From positions 1 through 45,533 of the forward strand of contig JANQRJ010000053.1 of assembly GCA_028284635.1 (NCBI GenBank): a stretch of DNA of 45,533 bases, in the 5' to 3' direction. The first letter of the stretch is position 1, and every line of letters begins with the position of its first letter. The stretch comes from Pelagicoccus sp. Lineage in GTDB: Bacteria > Verrucomicrobiota > Verrucomicrobiia > Opitutales > Opitutaceae. Both the position numbers and the translations under genes were made by a program. This document shows positions 23,795 to 31,306 of the stretch, piece by piece. The notes below the pieces were generated by a model. The model was not told the origin of the DNA. It did not search any database and saw nothing but the letters and a program-made list of their open reading frames with translations.

Positions 23795-23970
23795 GGAAGA
23801 AAAGTAAGATAAGTGGAAGGGACCCTCTCGGTACGAGCAGGCGAGCCATCTGACTTCACTCGAACAAGTTCGCCAGAACAGATCAAACCCGAAATCCAGT
23901 CCCTCCTCTACGCGTTCCATTGACGTGATCACACCCATTGGCCAAGAGTAGCCAGTTCACGTCATTCGCC

Positions 23971-24282
23971 ATGTTCGAAGTATATCGAGATCGGGATTCC
24001 GCGAAAGTTGGCCTCTTCAACGGACTTCTGCAGGAAAACGGCATTCGCACCATGCTGCGAAACTGGCATGCCTCGAATATCATAGAGATCCCAATACCCT
24101 ACCTCTTCCCAAACATCTGCGTCTTCTCGAAAGAAGACTGCATCGCGGCCAAAGAGATTATCGAATCCTATAAAAACGACGATCGCGGTTCCCTCGAGGA
24201 ATGGGTCTGTCAAACCTGCAGCGAGACGAACGAAGGCGGCTTCTCCGAATGCTGGAAGTGCCAAACCCCGATCGAGGAATAG
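23971..24282 (+). CDS. DUF2007-type protein with C-terminal zinc ribbon
   Basis: A 103-aa protein. Residues 1-70 resemble the DUF2007 fold (a proposed prokaryotic signal-transducing domain related to PII-like ferredoxin folds): MFEVYRDRDSAKVGLFNGLL, a helix after NGIRTMLRNW, and a strand followed by AAKEIIESY. Residues 85-100 contain two CxxC pairs (WVCQTCSE and CWKCQTP), a small zinc ribbon like those of RanBP2-type fingers. It is cytoplasmic with no enzymatic motif. It diverges from the diiron-FAAL-ACP operon with about 175 bp between the starts. The start at 23971 is the first ATG; a TTG at 23938 is possible. Confidence 0.7.
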   Translation: MFEVYRDRDSAKVGLFNGLLQENGIRTMLRNWHASNIIEIPIPYLFPNICVFSKEDCIAAKEIIESYKNDDRGSLEEWVCQTCSETNEGGFSECWKCQTPIEE

Positions 24283-24354
24283 CCAAGCCTCTTCTCTCAA
24301 ATCAGTCGGAAGTATATATTCCGCAAAAAGCATATAGAGCTCCTCTCTATATCT

Positions 24355-24429
24355 TCTGGGAACGCGGGCAGCTTGCCCGCAGCTATGCAGGATCAGACTA
24401 GTTGCGGGCGAGCCGCCCGCGTTCCCAGA
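24355..24429. repeat. 75-bp palindromic element, GGGAACGCGGGC family
   Basis: Arms tctgggaacgcgggcagctt and the complementary ccgcccgcgttcccaga pair with few mismatches. Each arm also contains its own small hairpin (gcgggc/gcccgc), i.e. two inverted REP units. The spacer holds atgcaggatcagact (24385-24399), nearly the same as in the GTAG-family elements at 22437 and 31149. Total length is also 75 bp. It lies just upstream of the glycosyltransferase operon. Confidence 0.8.
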
Positions 24430-24545
24430 CCAAAGAAATCCTTAACCCCACCGCAGCTTCCGGAAAAGCAGCGCGGAGCGCCCGGTTCGAGCTCGGCAAA
24501 AAGCTTGCTCGCCTTCCTCCCTCTTATCCGCAGCAAGATGCTCCT

Positions 24546-25667
24546 GTGGCAGAAACATCCTCCAAGCGACCCCGTGTGGTCTTCGACCTTGGCCGCCTCG
24601 CGACAAGTGAACGCGACGCTCCCTTGCACGCCCACCACGGCGAGTACCTGTGGCATCTCGCCAGACACTGGACGGATCGGCTAGAGCTGCTGATCCTAAA
24701 CTCGGGAGAACTCTTCTCGGAGTTCGCTTTTCTCGCAGAGCATCCCGAGATCGAATTCCACCCCTCCGCCGAAAGCATCGGCCCTTTCGACCTGCTCTAC
24801 TCGGCAAACGGTCCCTCCAAACTCGCGGACCCCTCGATTCCGCAGATCAGCTACCTGCCCGACACTCTGCACCTCGAGCACCCCGATTCCATCTCCCACG
24901 AGGAAATCGCCGAACGCGAGCGTCTCAGCCGCGAGACCGTCGCCCAATCATCTCTTATCCACACCAGCTCCAAACACGCGTCGCAAATCCTCGCGACGCA
25001 CTACGGCATCCAACCCGAGACGCTGTTTCACACCTACTTCATCTGCCACAGCCGCTTCCCTTCAGAGGACATCCAGCTCCAGTTCGACGCCTCGCCCACT
25101 TCTTCGTTCTTCGTTCCTACTTCTACCTTCAGAAAGGGCCGTCCCTATTTTCTCACCCCCGCCAATGGCGAACGACGCGACAACCACAAGGCTCTCCTCG
25201 TCGCCTACCGTCAGTACCGGGCCAATGCCGGCCCGGATGCCCTGGCCCTGGTTTTCGCCAACCTCGATCCCGAGCTTGCCAAGCCTATTCGCCAAGCTCG
25301 CAACGCCCTGAAGCTGCAGGACCACGTGCTGCTGCTCGATCCCCTTTCCCCAGCCGAGCAAAAGGCTCTCTGGCAGAGCAGCTCCGCCATCCTCCTGCCC
25401 AGCGTGCAACACAATTCCCTGCTGCCCTTCTTCGATGCCATGCATTTCGAAAAGCCCATCATCGCCAGCCAGCTAGCGCCCATCGACGAAATCCTCGCGG
25501 ACCAATACATTCCCTGCGACCCGCGCCAGCCGCAGGACATCGCGCGAGCCATGGCCGAGCCGGGCAAGACGCCGCCCACTGCCAAACTCCTCGCGTCCTT
25601 CGACCTCGCCGACGAAGCCAACGAACTCGCCAAGCGCATCCTGAAGCTGGCAAAGCCAGCAGGCTAA
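24546..25667 (+). CDS. Glycosyltransferase (GT4-like), first gene of the polysaccharide export operon
   Basis: A 373-aa protein with the two-domain GT-B plan. The N-terminal half starts RPRVVFDLGRLATSE and contains DLLYSANGPSK. The C-terminal half has PYFLTPANGERRDNHKALL, the GT4 strand and helix DHVLLLDPLSPAEQKALWQS, and SSAILLPSVQHNSLLPFFDA where the family's donor-binding E-x7-E region lies; the first glutamate is not obvious. It is cytoplasmic. The open frame runs back to 24402 inside the upstream repeat without an ATG, so the start is uncertain; the GTG at 24546 is the best choice near the first conserved strand. It lies 34 bp before the next glycosyltransferase. Confidence 0.7.
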   Translation: MAETSSKRPRVVFDLGRLATSERDAPLHAHHGEYLWHLARHWTDRLELLILNSGELFSEFAFLAEHPEIEFHPSAESIGPFDLLYSANGPSKLADPSIPQISYLPDTLHLEHPDSISHEEIAERERLSRETVAQSSLIHTSSKHASQILATHYGIQPETLFHTYFICHSRFPSEDIQLQFDASPTSSFFVPTSTFRKGRPYFLTPANGERRDNHKALLVAYRQYRANAGPDALALVFANLDPELAKPIRQARNALKLQDHVLLLDPLSPAEQKALWQSSSAILLPSVQHNSLLPFFDAMHFEKPIIASQLAPIDEILADQYIPCDPRQPQDIARAMAEPGKTPPTAKLLASFDLADEANELAKRILKLAKPAG

Positions 25668-25701
25668 ACAAGCAAGCTTCCACCTCTAAAAAAAGCCACC
25701 C

Positions 25702-26826
25702 GTGAAGATCGCCATCGACGTCGCTCAAACCTGTCGCGCCCGAGCCGGCTGCGCCTGGCACGCCGATTCCCTAGCCCAAGCCATGGCCCGAGTCGCCGAT
25801 CCCGCGTCGCTGCTGCTCTACCACCAGTTCGGCCTCTGGCTGAACCCCGACCCCAGTCCCGGCACCCACATCGATTCCGTCGCCGCCCCCTTCCTAAAAA
25901 TGGACTACCGCCAAGCCGAGGCACTCTGGCAAGCGGTCGATTCCGGGAAAGCCCAGCTTCCCGGCCAGCCCGACATCGTGCACTCCAACTCCTTCCTCAG
26001 CCCCGCAGTCGGAACCGCCAAACTCGTCTACACCGTACACGATCTCTGCTTCTGGACCCACCCCGAGCACGGCACCGAACGCAACCGCTACCTCTGCCAA
26101 TCCCAGCTCCTGCTCGCCCTCGAGCGAGCTGCCGGCTTCCACTTCATCTCCCAAGCCAGCCGCGACGACTTCGAGGCCATGCTGCCCGGCTGGCTCGAAG
26201 AAACGGGACGGCCCTTTCTTATCGCCCGCTCCGGCCTGCGCCTCCACCCAAGCGCTGTGCCAGACCCAGCCCAACGCTTCGCCGATCCCAACTCGCCCTG
26301 GCTATTCGTAGGCACCATAGAACCCCGCAAGAACCTCTCCGCCTTGCTCGACGCATACCAACGCTACTACGAACTCAGCGCCGTGAAGCGCCCCCTGGAA
26401 CTCATCGGAGCCGAAGGCTGGCGCTCCCAACCCATCCACCAAAAGATCGACCAGCTCGCCACCCGACTCCCCATCCGCTACCTCGGCCGCGTCGACGACG
26501 ACACCCTGAAAGCCAGCTACGCCCGCGCCTTCGCCCACCTCAGTCCCAGCCACCACGAAGGCTTCGGCCTCACTATCCTCGAAGCCCTCGCCTACTCGTT
26601 GCCAACCCTCGCCAGCCCAAACGCCGCCGCCCGCGAATTTGGCGCCCGGGCCCTGAGTTTCACCGAGTTCGAGCATCCCCAAATGGCAGCCGACGCCATG
26701 CTCGCCCAGGAATCAGACCTCGCCGCCTACACCCGCCAAGCTGCTCAAGCCCGCGAAAGCGCCGCGCCCTACTCATGGGAAAACACCGCCCGCGCCCTGC
26801 TCGCTTTTTACGAAACCTTGTTGTAA
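25702..26826 (+). CDS. Glycosyltransferase family 4 protein
   Basis: A 374-aa GT-B retaining glycosyltransferase. N-terminal domain: MKIAIDVAQTCRARAG and a mid-domain VYTVHDLCFWTHPE acceptor-side motif. C-terminal domain: PWLFVGTIEPRKNLSALLDA, the typical start of the donor domain; then LPIRYLGRVDDDTLKASYA, and AHLSPSHHEGFGLTILEALA containing the E-x7-E nucleotide-sugar motif. The start is GTG at 25702. It resembles mannosyltransferases of O-antigen clusters, but the sugar cannot be named from sequence. It is part of the operon leading to Wzm/Wzt. Confidence 0.88.
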   Translation: MKIAIDVAQTCRARAGCAWHADSLAQAMARVADPASLLLYHQFGLWLNPDPSPGTHIDSVAAPFLKMDYRQAEALWQAVDSGKAQLPGQPDIVHSNSFLSPAVGTAKLVYTVHDLCFWTHPEHGTERNRYLCQSQLLLALERAAGFHFISQASRDDFEAMLPGWLEETGRPFLIARSGLRLHPSAVPDPAQRFADPNSPWLFVGTIEPRKNLSALLDAYQRYYELSAVKRPLELIGAEGWRSQPIHQKIDQLATRLPIRYLGRVDDDTLKASYARAFAHLSPSHHEGFGLTILEALAYSLPTLASPNAAAREFGARALSFTEFEHPQMAADAMLAQESDLAAYTRQAAQARESAAPYSWENTARALLAFYETLL

Positions 26827-26862
26827 TCGAACCGTCGATGAGGCGAAGTAACCGCTTCCATC

Positions 26863-27690
26863 ATGAGCGCGCCCTCCCAAAAACGCGACCCATTCGGCAT
26901 CGTCACCCTGCTGCAGAACCGCGAGCTGCTACGCGAGCTATTCAAGCGTCGGCTCAGCCAGGAACACAAGGGCACCTTCGTCGGAGCAGCCTGGCTCGTC
27001 GTCAGGCCGCTCACCCTGCTAGCCCTCTACGTCTTCGTCTTCGGCTACGTATTCCAGGGCAGATTCGAAAACAAAGGCGATGCCGGACCCGCCACCTACG
27101 CTCTCGGCGTTTTCCTCGGGCTCACCATCATCCACTTCTTTACAGACATCATCGCCGCCAGCCCACGCTGCATCGCCGACAACCCGCGTCTCGTCAAGCG
27201 GGTGAAAATGCCCGTCGAGATCATTCCCATCTCGGTCGCAGCCACCGCTTCGGTTCACTTTTTCATCAGCCTCGGGCTCGCTCTGCTCGGGCTCCTCATC
27301 TTCGGTCACCCGCCAGGCTGGCAAGCCCTCTGGCTCGTCCCGCTTTTCGCCTTCCTCGCCATCGGCGGCGCCGGACTCGCCTACCTCTTCGCCGTCATCG
27401 GAGTCTACTCCCGAGACGTCACCCAGATCACCCCCGTGCTCAACATGGGACTGCTCTTCGCCAGCGCCGTCTTCTACCCCATCGAGAAAATCCCGCCCGG
27501 CGCCTGGGCTATCCTGAAGTACAACCCCGCCCTGCTCGCCGTGGAAGCCACCCGCGAGACCGCTCTCTGGGGGATCGCCCCCCCTCTCGGCATAGCCGCG
27601 CTGTATTTCTGCTCGATCTGTCTCGCCCTTTACTTCATCGGCTACTTGTTCTTCCGGAAAACCAAGCCACACTTCGCAGATCTGATCTAG
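26863..27690 (+). CDS. wzm: Polysaccharide ABC transporter permease (Wzm/TagG family)
   Basis: A 275-aa ABC-2 type permease with six membrane helices. The cytoplasmic N-terminal helix FGIVTLLQNRELLRELFKRR and the RRLSQEHKGTFVGAAWLVV segment are typical of the Wzm/KpsM/TagG permeases that move lipid-linked polysaccharide across the inner membrane. The ADNPRLVKRVKMPVEIIPIS motif and the C-terminal FRKTKPHFADLI are also characteristic. It precedes the ATPase gene by 4 bp. Together they form the exporter for the glycan built by the adjacent glycosyltransferases. Confidence 0.88.
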   Translation: MSAPSQKRDPFGIVTLLQNRELLRELFKRRLSQEHKGTFVGAAWLVVRPLTLLALYVFVFGYVFQGRFENKGDAGPATYALGVFLGLTIIHFFTDIIAASPRCIADNPRLVKRVKMPVEIIPISVAATASVHFFISLGLALLGLLIFGHPPGWQALWLVPLFAFLAIGGAGLAYLFAVIGVYSRDVTQITPVLNMGLLFASAVFYPIEKIPPGAWAILKYNPALLAVEATRETALWGIAPPLGIAALYFCSICLALYFIGYLFFRKTKPHFADLI

Positions 27691-27694
27691 CTCC

Positions 27695-29338
27695 ATGCTT
27701 CTCGACCCAAAACAACAGACCGCCATCGAAATAGAGCTGCCCGAGGACGTCGCCATCCGCGTGCAGAACGTCAGCAAGCGCTTCAAGGACTTCTGGGCCT
27801 TGCGCGAAGTCTCCTTCGACGTGCGCCAAGGCGAATGCGTCGGCATCGTTGGCTTCAACGGCGCCGGCAAGTCCACCCTCCTGCAGATCATTGCCGACAC
27901 CCTCCAGCCCACCAGCGGAGACGTGCAGACCAACGGCCAAGTCGTCGCCATGCTCGAACTCGGCTCAGGCTTCGACCCCGAATACACCGGCGTCGAAAAC
28001 CTCTACATGAACGCCGCCCTGCTCGGCGTGCCCAGCAAGACCATCGACGAGCAGCTCGACGAGATCGCCGCCTTCGCCGAGATCGGCGAGCACCTCCACA
28101 AGCCCGTCAAGACCTACTCCTCCGGCTTGGTCGTGCGGCTCGCCTTCTCCCTCTACACCCAGATCGGCCCCGACATCATGATCATCGACGAGGCCCTCTC
28201 CGTCGGCGACTCCTACTTCGCCCACAAATGCGCCCGCCTCATCAAAAAATACCGCCAGGCCGGCAAGACCTTCCTCTTCGTCTCCCACAACGACTCCGCC
28301 GTCAAAAGCCTCTGCGATCGCGCCATCCTCCTCGACCAAGGCTGCCTCTTGCGCGACGGCAAGCCGGCCGACGTGCTCGACTACTACGACGCCATGGTCG
28401 CCACCCGCGAACGCGAGCAGGAGATCCGCCAGATCGAAAAGGAAAAAGGCCGCGTCATCACCCGCTCCGGCAACGGCCTCGCCCGCATCGAGCGCTTCGA
28501 GCTCATGAACGCCGACAACGAGCCCCGTCGCCGCTTCGACGTCGGCGCCCAAGCCCGCATCTCCTGCGTCATCGAAGCCCAGCACAAAGTAACCGCTCCC
28601 ACCATTGGCTTCATGATCCGAGACCGTCTCGGCAACGATATCCACGGAACCAATACCTTCCACCTCAAGACGCCCACCCAGAACCTCGAGGCCGGCCAAC
28701 AGGTCGAAGCCATCTTCGAAACCCAGCTCGATCTCGGCCCCGGCGAGTACTCCCTCACCCTCGCCGTACACCAAGGCCCCGAGCATCTCGAAGACAACCA
28801 CGACTGGTTCGACCGACTCATCGTCTTCCAAGTCCTGCCCGAAAAGGAACGCTTCTTCACCGGAGTCGCCTCCCTGCCCAGCGCCGTGACTATCTCCGAC
28901 CAGATCAGTACGATCAACCGCTCCTACCAGCTCGGCGACAGTATCGACTTCTCCGATACAGGCAACTCCCACCGCTACCGCGTCTCCGGCTGGCACAAGC
29001 CCGAACACGAACACACCTGGAGCGCCGGCCAGAAGGCGACCCTTCAGCTCAACATCAAGGAACCCGCCCGCGATGCCACCTTGCGAGCCGACCTGACCCC
29101 CTTCGTCTGCCCCGCTCTGCCAAACCAGCAAGTCGAGATCCAGGTCAACGACCAGACCGTGGAAAGCGTCTCCCTCTCCAACAACGCCAAACTCGAGATA
29201 GCCGTACCGAAAGAACTGATACAACGCGAGACGACCGTAACGTTCCGCCTGCCTAACGCCGCAAGCCCTGCCGAAATGCAAGTCAGCACAGACGACCGAG
29301 TCATAGCCCTAGCCCTACGCTCGCTGTCCTTGACGTAG
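27695..29338 (+). CDS. wzt: Polysaccharide ABC transporter ATPase (Wzt) with extended C-terminus
   Basis: A 547-aa protein. Residues 20-250 are the ABC ATPase: Walker A GFNGAGKST (53-61), a YSSGLVVRL signature, Walker B IMIIDEALSVGD, and the H-loop FLFVSHND. Residues about 270-395 are a Wzt-C-type beta-sandwich (RISCVIEAQHKVTAPTIGFM, IHGTNTFHLK, EYSLTLAVH), which in E. coli O9a recognises the terminal modification of the glycan. Residues about 405-547 are an additional domain (SIDFSDTGNSHRYRVSGWH, NQQVEIQVNDQTVE, AEMQVSTDDRVIALALRSL), which resembles beta-rich modules attached to sugar-handling membrane proteins. Usual Wzt length is about 400-430 aa. The TAG stop lies in a GTAG palindrome. 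Confidence 0.88.
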   Translation: MLLDPKQQTAIEIELPEDVAIRVQNVSKRFKDFWALREVSFDVRQGECVGIVGFNGAGKSTLLQIIADTLQPTSGDVQTNGQVVAMLELGSGFDPEYTGVENLYMNAALLGVPSKTIDEQLDEIAAFAEIGEHLHKPVKTYSSGLVVRLAFSLYTQIGPDIMIIDEALSVGDSYFAHKCARLIKKYRQAGKTFLFVSHNDSAVKSLCDRAILLDQGCLLRDGKPADVLDYYDAMVATREREQEIRQIEKEKGRVITRSGNGLARIERFELMNADNEPRRRFDVGAQARISCVIEAQHKVTAPTIGFMIRDRLGNDIHGTNTFHLKTPTQNLEAGQQVEAIFETQLDLGPGEYSLTLAVHQGPEHLEDNHDWFDRLIVFQVLPEKERFFTGVASLPSAVTISDQISTINRSYQLGDSIDFSDTGNSHRYRVSGWHKPEHEHTWSAGQKATLQLNIKEPARDATLRADLTPFVCPALPNQQVEIQVNDQTVESVSLSNNAKLEIAVPKELIQRETTVTFRLPNAASPAEMQVSTDDRVIALALRSLSLT

Positions 29339-29357
29339 GGCTGGCGCTTGCGCCACG
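29311..29357. repeat. Inverted repeats across the wzt stop codon
   Basis: Perfect 9-nt arms agccctacg (29311-29319) and cgtagggct (29334-29342) span the last codons of wzt. Directly after comes a hairpin TGGCGC-TT-GCGCCA (29342-29355). GTAG followed by a hairpin is the layout of a REP unit, and the wzt stop codon is the TAG in it. Confidence 0.55.
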
Positions 29358-29369
29358 CCGCAGAGGACA

Positions 29370-30221
29370 ATGAACTCCCCCCTTCAGACCGCCCTGCAAA
29401 AGCTCAAGCGGAGCCTCCCGAAATTGCTCGGCCTGGGCAGACGCGGCAATGAAGCCCTTCTCGAAACCCTCGACGTATTCGCGGCGGAAATACAAGCCCT
29501 ACGCCAGGAGAACGCCGAACTAAGCAAGCAGCTTCCCCCGGAAGACAGCGACGACCTCGACGCCTTCTACCTCCATTTCGAAAACCGCTATCGAGGCTCC
29601 CTCGAAAGCGTCCAGGAAAAGCAGCTCCCTTATCTCGACGATCTCGCTTTCCTTGCAGGCCGCGAAGCGGAAGCCACCATTCTAGACCTCGGCTGCGGAC
29701 GCGGCGAATGGCTCAGCCTCCTGCGCGACAACGGCTACCAGAGGGCTTCCGGCGTCGATGCCAACGGCAGCATGATCGCCGCCTGCCGCGAACAGGATCT
29801 CGATGTCACCCAAGACGACGTATTCGGTTTCCTAGAGCAAGCGAAGCCGCAAAGCTACGACCTCATCACCGGCTTCCACATCGTCGAGCATTTCCCCTTC
29901 GCCCAGATCCTCCGCCTGCTACGACTCTGCCATCAGACTCTCAAACCCGGCGGCATCGCCCTCTTCGAAACGCCCAACCCCCGAAACCTCATCGTCGGCG
30001 GCAACACCTTCTACTTCGATCCGACGCATGTGCGACCCGTGCCCATCGAGCTGTTGACCAGCGCCGCCGAGCACGCCGGATTCCAAGTTGATCGCATCCA
30101 TCAACGCAACGTGTATCCAGATCTTCTGACAGCCGCCGAATCCCTGCCGCCCGAGTCCAAGCTCCTGCGCAACACCCTCACCTGCGGCCTAGACTACGGA
30201 GTCGTCCTGGCAAAGAAGTAG
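29370..30221 (+). CDS. SAM-dependent methyltransferase, WbdD-like chain-capping candidate
   Basis: A 283-aa class I methyltransferase. Residues 25-60 form a short helical or coiled-coil leader. FYLHFENRYRGSLESVQEKQ is the block that precedes the catalytic fold in WbdD-like enzymes. Motif I is ILDLGCGRGEW (104-114), followed by GVDANGSMI, DLITGFHIVEHFPF and LKPGGIALFETPNPRN. In E. coli O8/O9a such enzymes cap the O-antigen and the cap is read by Wzt. Placement directly after wzt fits that model. No kinase domain follows, so capping would be by methyl groups only. A GAGG precedes the ATG at 29370. The stop TAG again lies in a GTAG followed by a hairpin. Confidence 0.82.
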   Translation: MNSPLQTALQKLKRSLPKLLGLGRRGNEALLETLDVFAAEIQALRQENAELSKQLPPEDSDDLDAFYLHFENRYRGSLESVQEKQLPYLDDLAFLAGREAEATILDLGCGRGEWLSLLRDNGYQRASGVDANGSMIAACREQDLDVTQDDVFGFLEQAKPQSYDLITGFHIVEHFPFAQILRLLRLCHQTLKPGGIALFETPNPRNLIVGGNTFYFDPTHVRPVPIELLTSAAEHAGFQVDRIHQRNVYPDLLTAAESLPPESKLLRNTLTCGLDYGVVLAKK

Positions 30222-30240
30222 CCCAATCTGGCAAAGCCAG
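30218..30240. repeat. GTAG plus hairpin at the methyltransferase stop codon
   Basis: GTAG (30218-30221) contains the stop codon and is followed by the hairpin CTGGC-AAA-GCCAG (30228-30240). It is short and could be a small REP unit or chance; it is listed because the same arrangement recurs at other stop codons in the window. Confidence 0.4.
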
Positions 30241-30249
30241 AGCCAAATA

Positions 30250-30301
30250 GACTGAGGACTGAAGGCCGAAGGCCGCTAAATGCTACCTTCAGTCCTCAGT
30301 C
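30250..30301. repeat. Perfect 16-bp hairpin between convergent genes
   Basis: gactgaggactgaagg (30250-30265) and its exact complement ccttcagtcctcagtc (30286-30301) enclose a 20-nt loop that itself contains two GGCC. There is no T-run, but its place between converging genes suits a bidirectional transcription or RNA-stability hairpin. The direct repeat tcagtcc/tcagtcc in the right arm region suggests slippage growth. Confidence 0.7.
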
Positions 30302-30329
30302 CTCAGCCTAAATCCCTGGCGCCTAGCTC

Positions 30330-31139
30330 CTAGTGAATGCCTGCCACGACCTTGAAGTTGTCGAACCAAGCGCGCTCGATGGTGAAGGCCCCCTCGCTAT
30401 CAACTGGAGCGAACCTAGGATCGCTGCCGCCGTGGAAAGTGCTGAAAAGGAAATTCTGGATACGGGTCGCTTCTCCTCCAACGCCGCGGAAAGTCACGCC
30501 CTTCGTCCTAACGGCTTCACGTCCGTCGATAAGTATCTGGGCATAGCCGTCGGGCTGCTCTGGCGTGTTGAGCTTCACCCGCAAAACCACGTGATGCCAC
30601 TGCCCGGCCTTGAGGAAAGGATCCTCGGAAGTATCGCCGACGCCATACCTTACAACAGGGTCTTGGTCGTAGAGATAGGTGGAAATCCTGCCGCCGCTTC
30701 TGAACATCATACGAGAGCTCCATCCGTCAGGCTGACGGGGGCGGCCTCCGGTGACGCGACGCTCAGGGCCTAGTCCATGAAGCTTGCCGCCCCGCACCCA
30801 TTTGAAATCCTCCGCAAAGCGCACATCGAAAGACAGCGTGGCTTCATCCACAATCCCATCTAGGGGCAATACAACCACGGCCCGCTTACTGCCTCTATCG
30901 AAACCGACATAATCGACGCGAATAGCGCCCGTGCCATCCACCCCCGAGTCCGTTTCCAGGTGAATAAGAGGATCCTCGAGCAGCAGCGCGGTCGATGCAT
31001 CGTCAGTCTCGCCGTCAAACGTCAAGTCGAGCAAAACCTGCGCGGGCACAGCCGAGCCGAACGCCAAAAGCGCGACGAAGAAAACCAGCCTCCGAAAGCC
31101 GCTCTTCGCAGATCCGGCAAGCAAGCCAAGCCTTCTCAA
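30330..31139 (-). CDS. Secreted polysaccharide lyase 14-like protein
   Basis: A protein of about 269 aa with a signal peptide (FRRLVFFVALLAFGSAVPAQ) and one beta-jelly-roll domain like that of family PL14 lyases (alginate/glucuronate lyases). Signature parts are LSFDVRFAEDFKWVRGGKLH, the following GGRPRQPDGWSSRMMFRSGG, and WHHVVLRVKLNTP. It is likely exported or on the cell surface. There is no ATG in the right place: TTG at 31139 or 31124 gives a normal signal peptide. The open frame continues upstream through the 75-bp repeat to an ATG at 31265, which would add a 25-residue repeat peptide before the signal. The repeat may have separated the gene from its original start. Confidence 0.65.
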   Translation of the reverse strand: MRRLGLLAGSAKSGFRRLVFFVALLAFGSAVPAQVLLDLTFDGETDDASTALLLEDPLIHLETDSGVDGTGAIRVDYVGFDRGSKRAVVVLPLDGIVDEATLSFDVRFAEDFKWVRGGKLHGLGPERRVTGGRPRQPDGWSSRMMFRSGGRISTYLYDQDPVVRYGVGDTSEDPFLKAGQWHHVVLRVKLNTPEQPDGYAQILIDGREAVRTKGVTFRGVGGEATRIQNFLFSTFHGGSDPRFAPVDSEGAFTIERAWFDNFKVVAGIH

Positions 31140-31148
31140 GAGCTTTTC

Positions 31149-31223
31149 GTAGCGCGGAGCTTCAGCCCGCGTCCGCGATGCAGGATCGAACTTGCGCGGA
31201 CGCGGGCTGAAGCTCCGCGCTAC
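31149..31223. repeat. 75-bp REPIN-like palindrome upstream of the PL14-like gene
   Basis: A perfect 29-bp stem starting gtagcgcggagcttcagccc and ending gctgaagctccgcgctac, with a 17-nt loop containing atgcaggatcgaact (31178-31192). It is the best-preserved copy in the window and has the same length and arms as the one in the FAAL gene. Confidence 0.93.
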
Positions 31224-31306
31224 GGATGAGACACAGCGAAGGACACGCGCCCTAAAGCGCTGCATCAATAGCAGCGAGCCAGAGCGTCCGCCTTCGAAAA
31301 CCGAGT

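Noticed and set aside
27835-29281. Long ORFs in other frames over wzt (473 aa plus strand, 438 aa minus strand)
   Set aside because: Arg/His/Pro-rich or Gly/Val/Asp-rich shadow translations of a GC-rich real gene.
22437-31223. CRISPR repeats
   Set aside because: The repeated palindromes are dispersed singly over kilobases with no spacer array and no cas genes.
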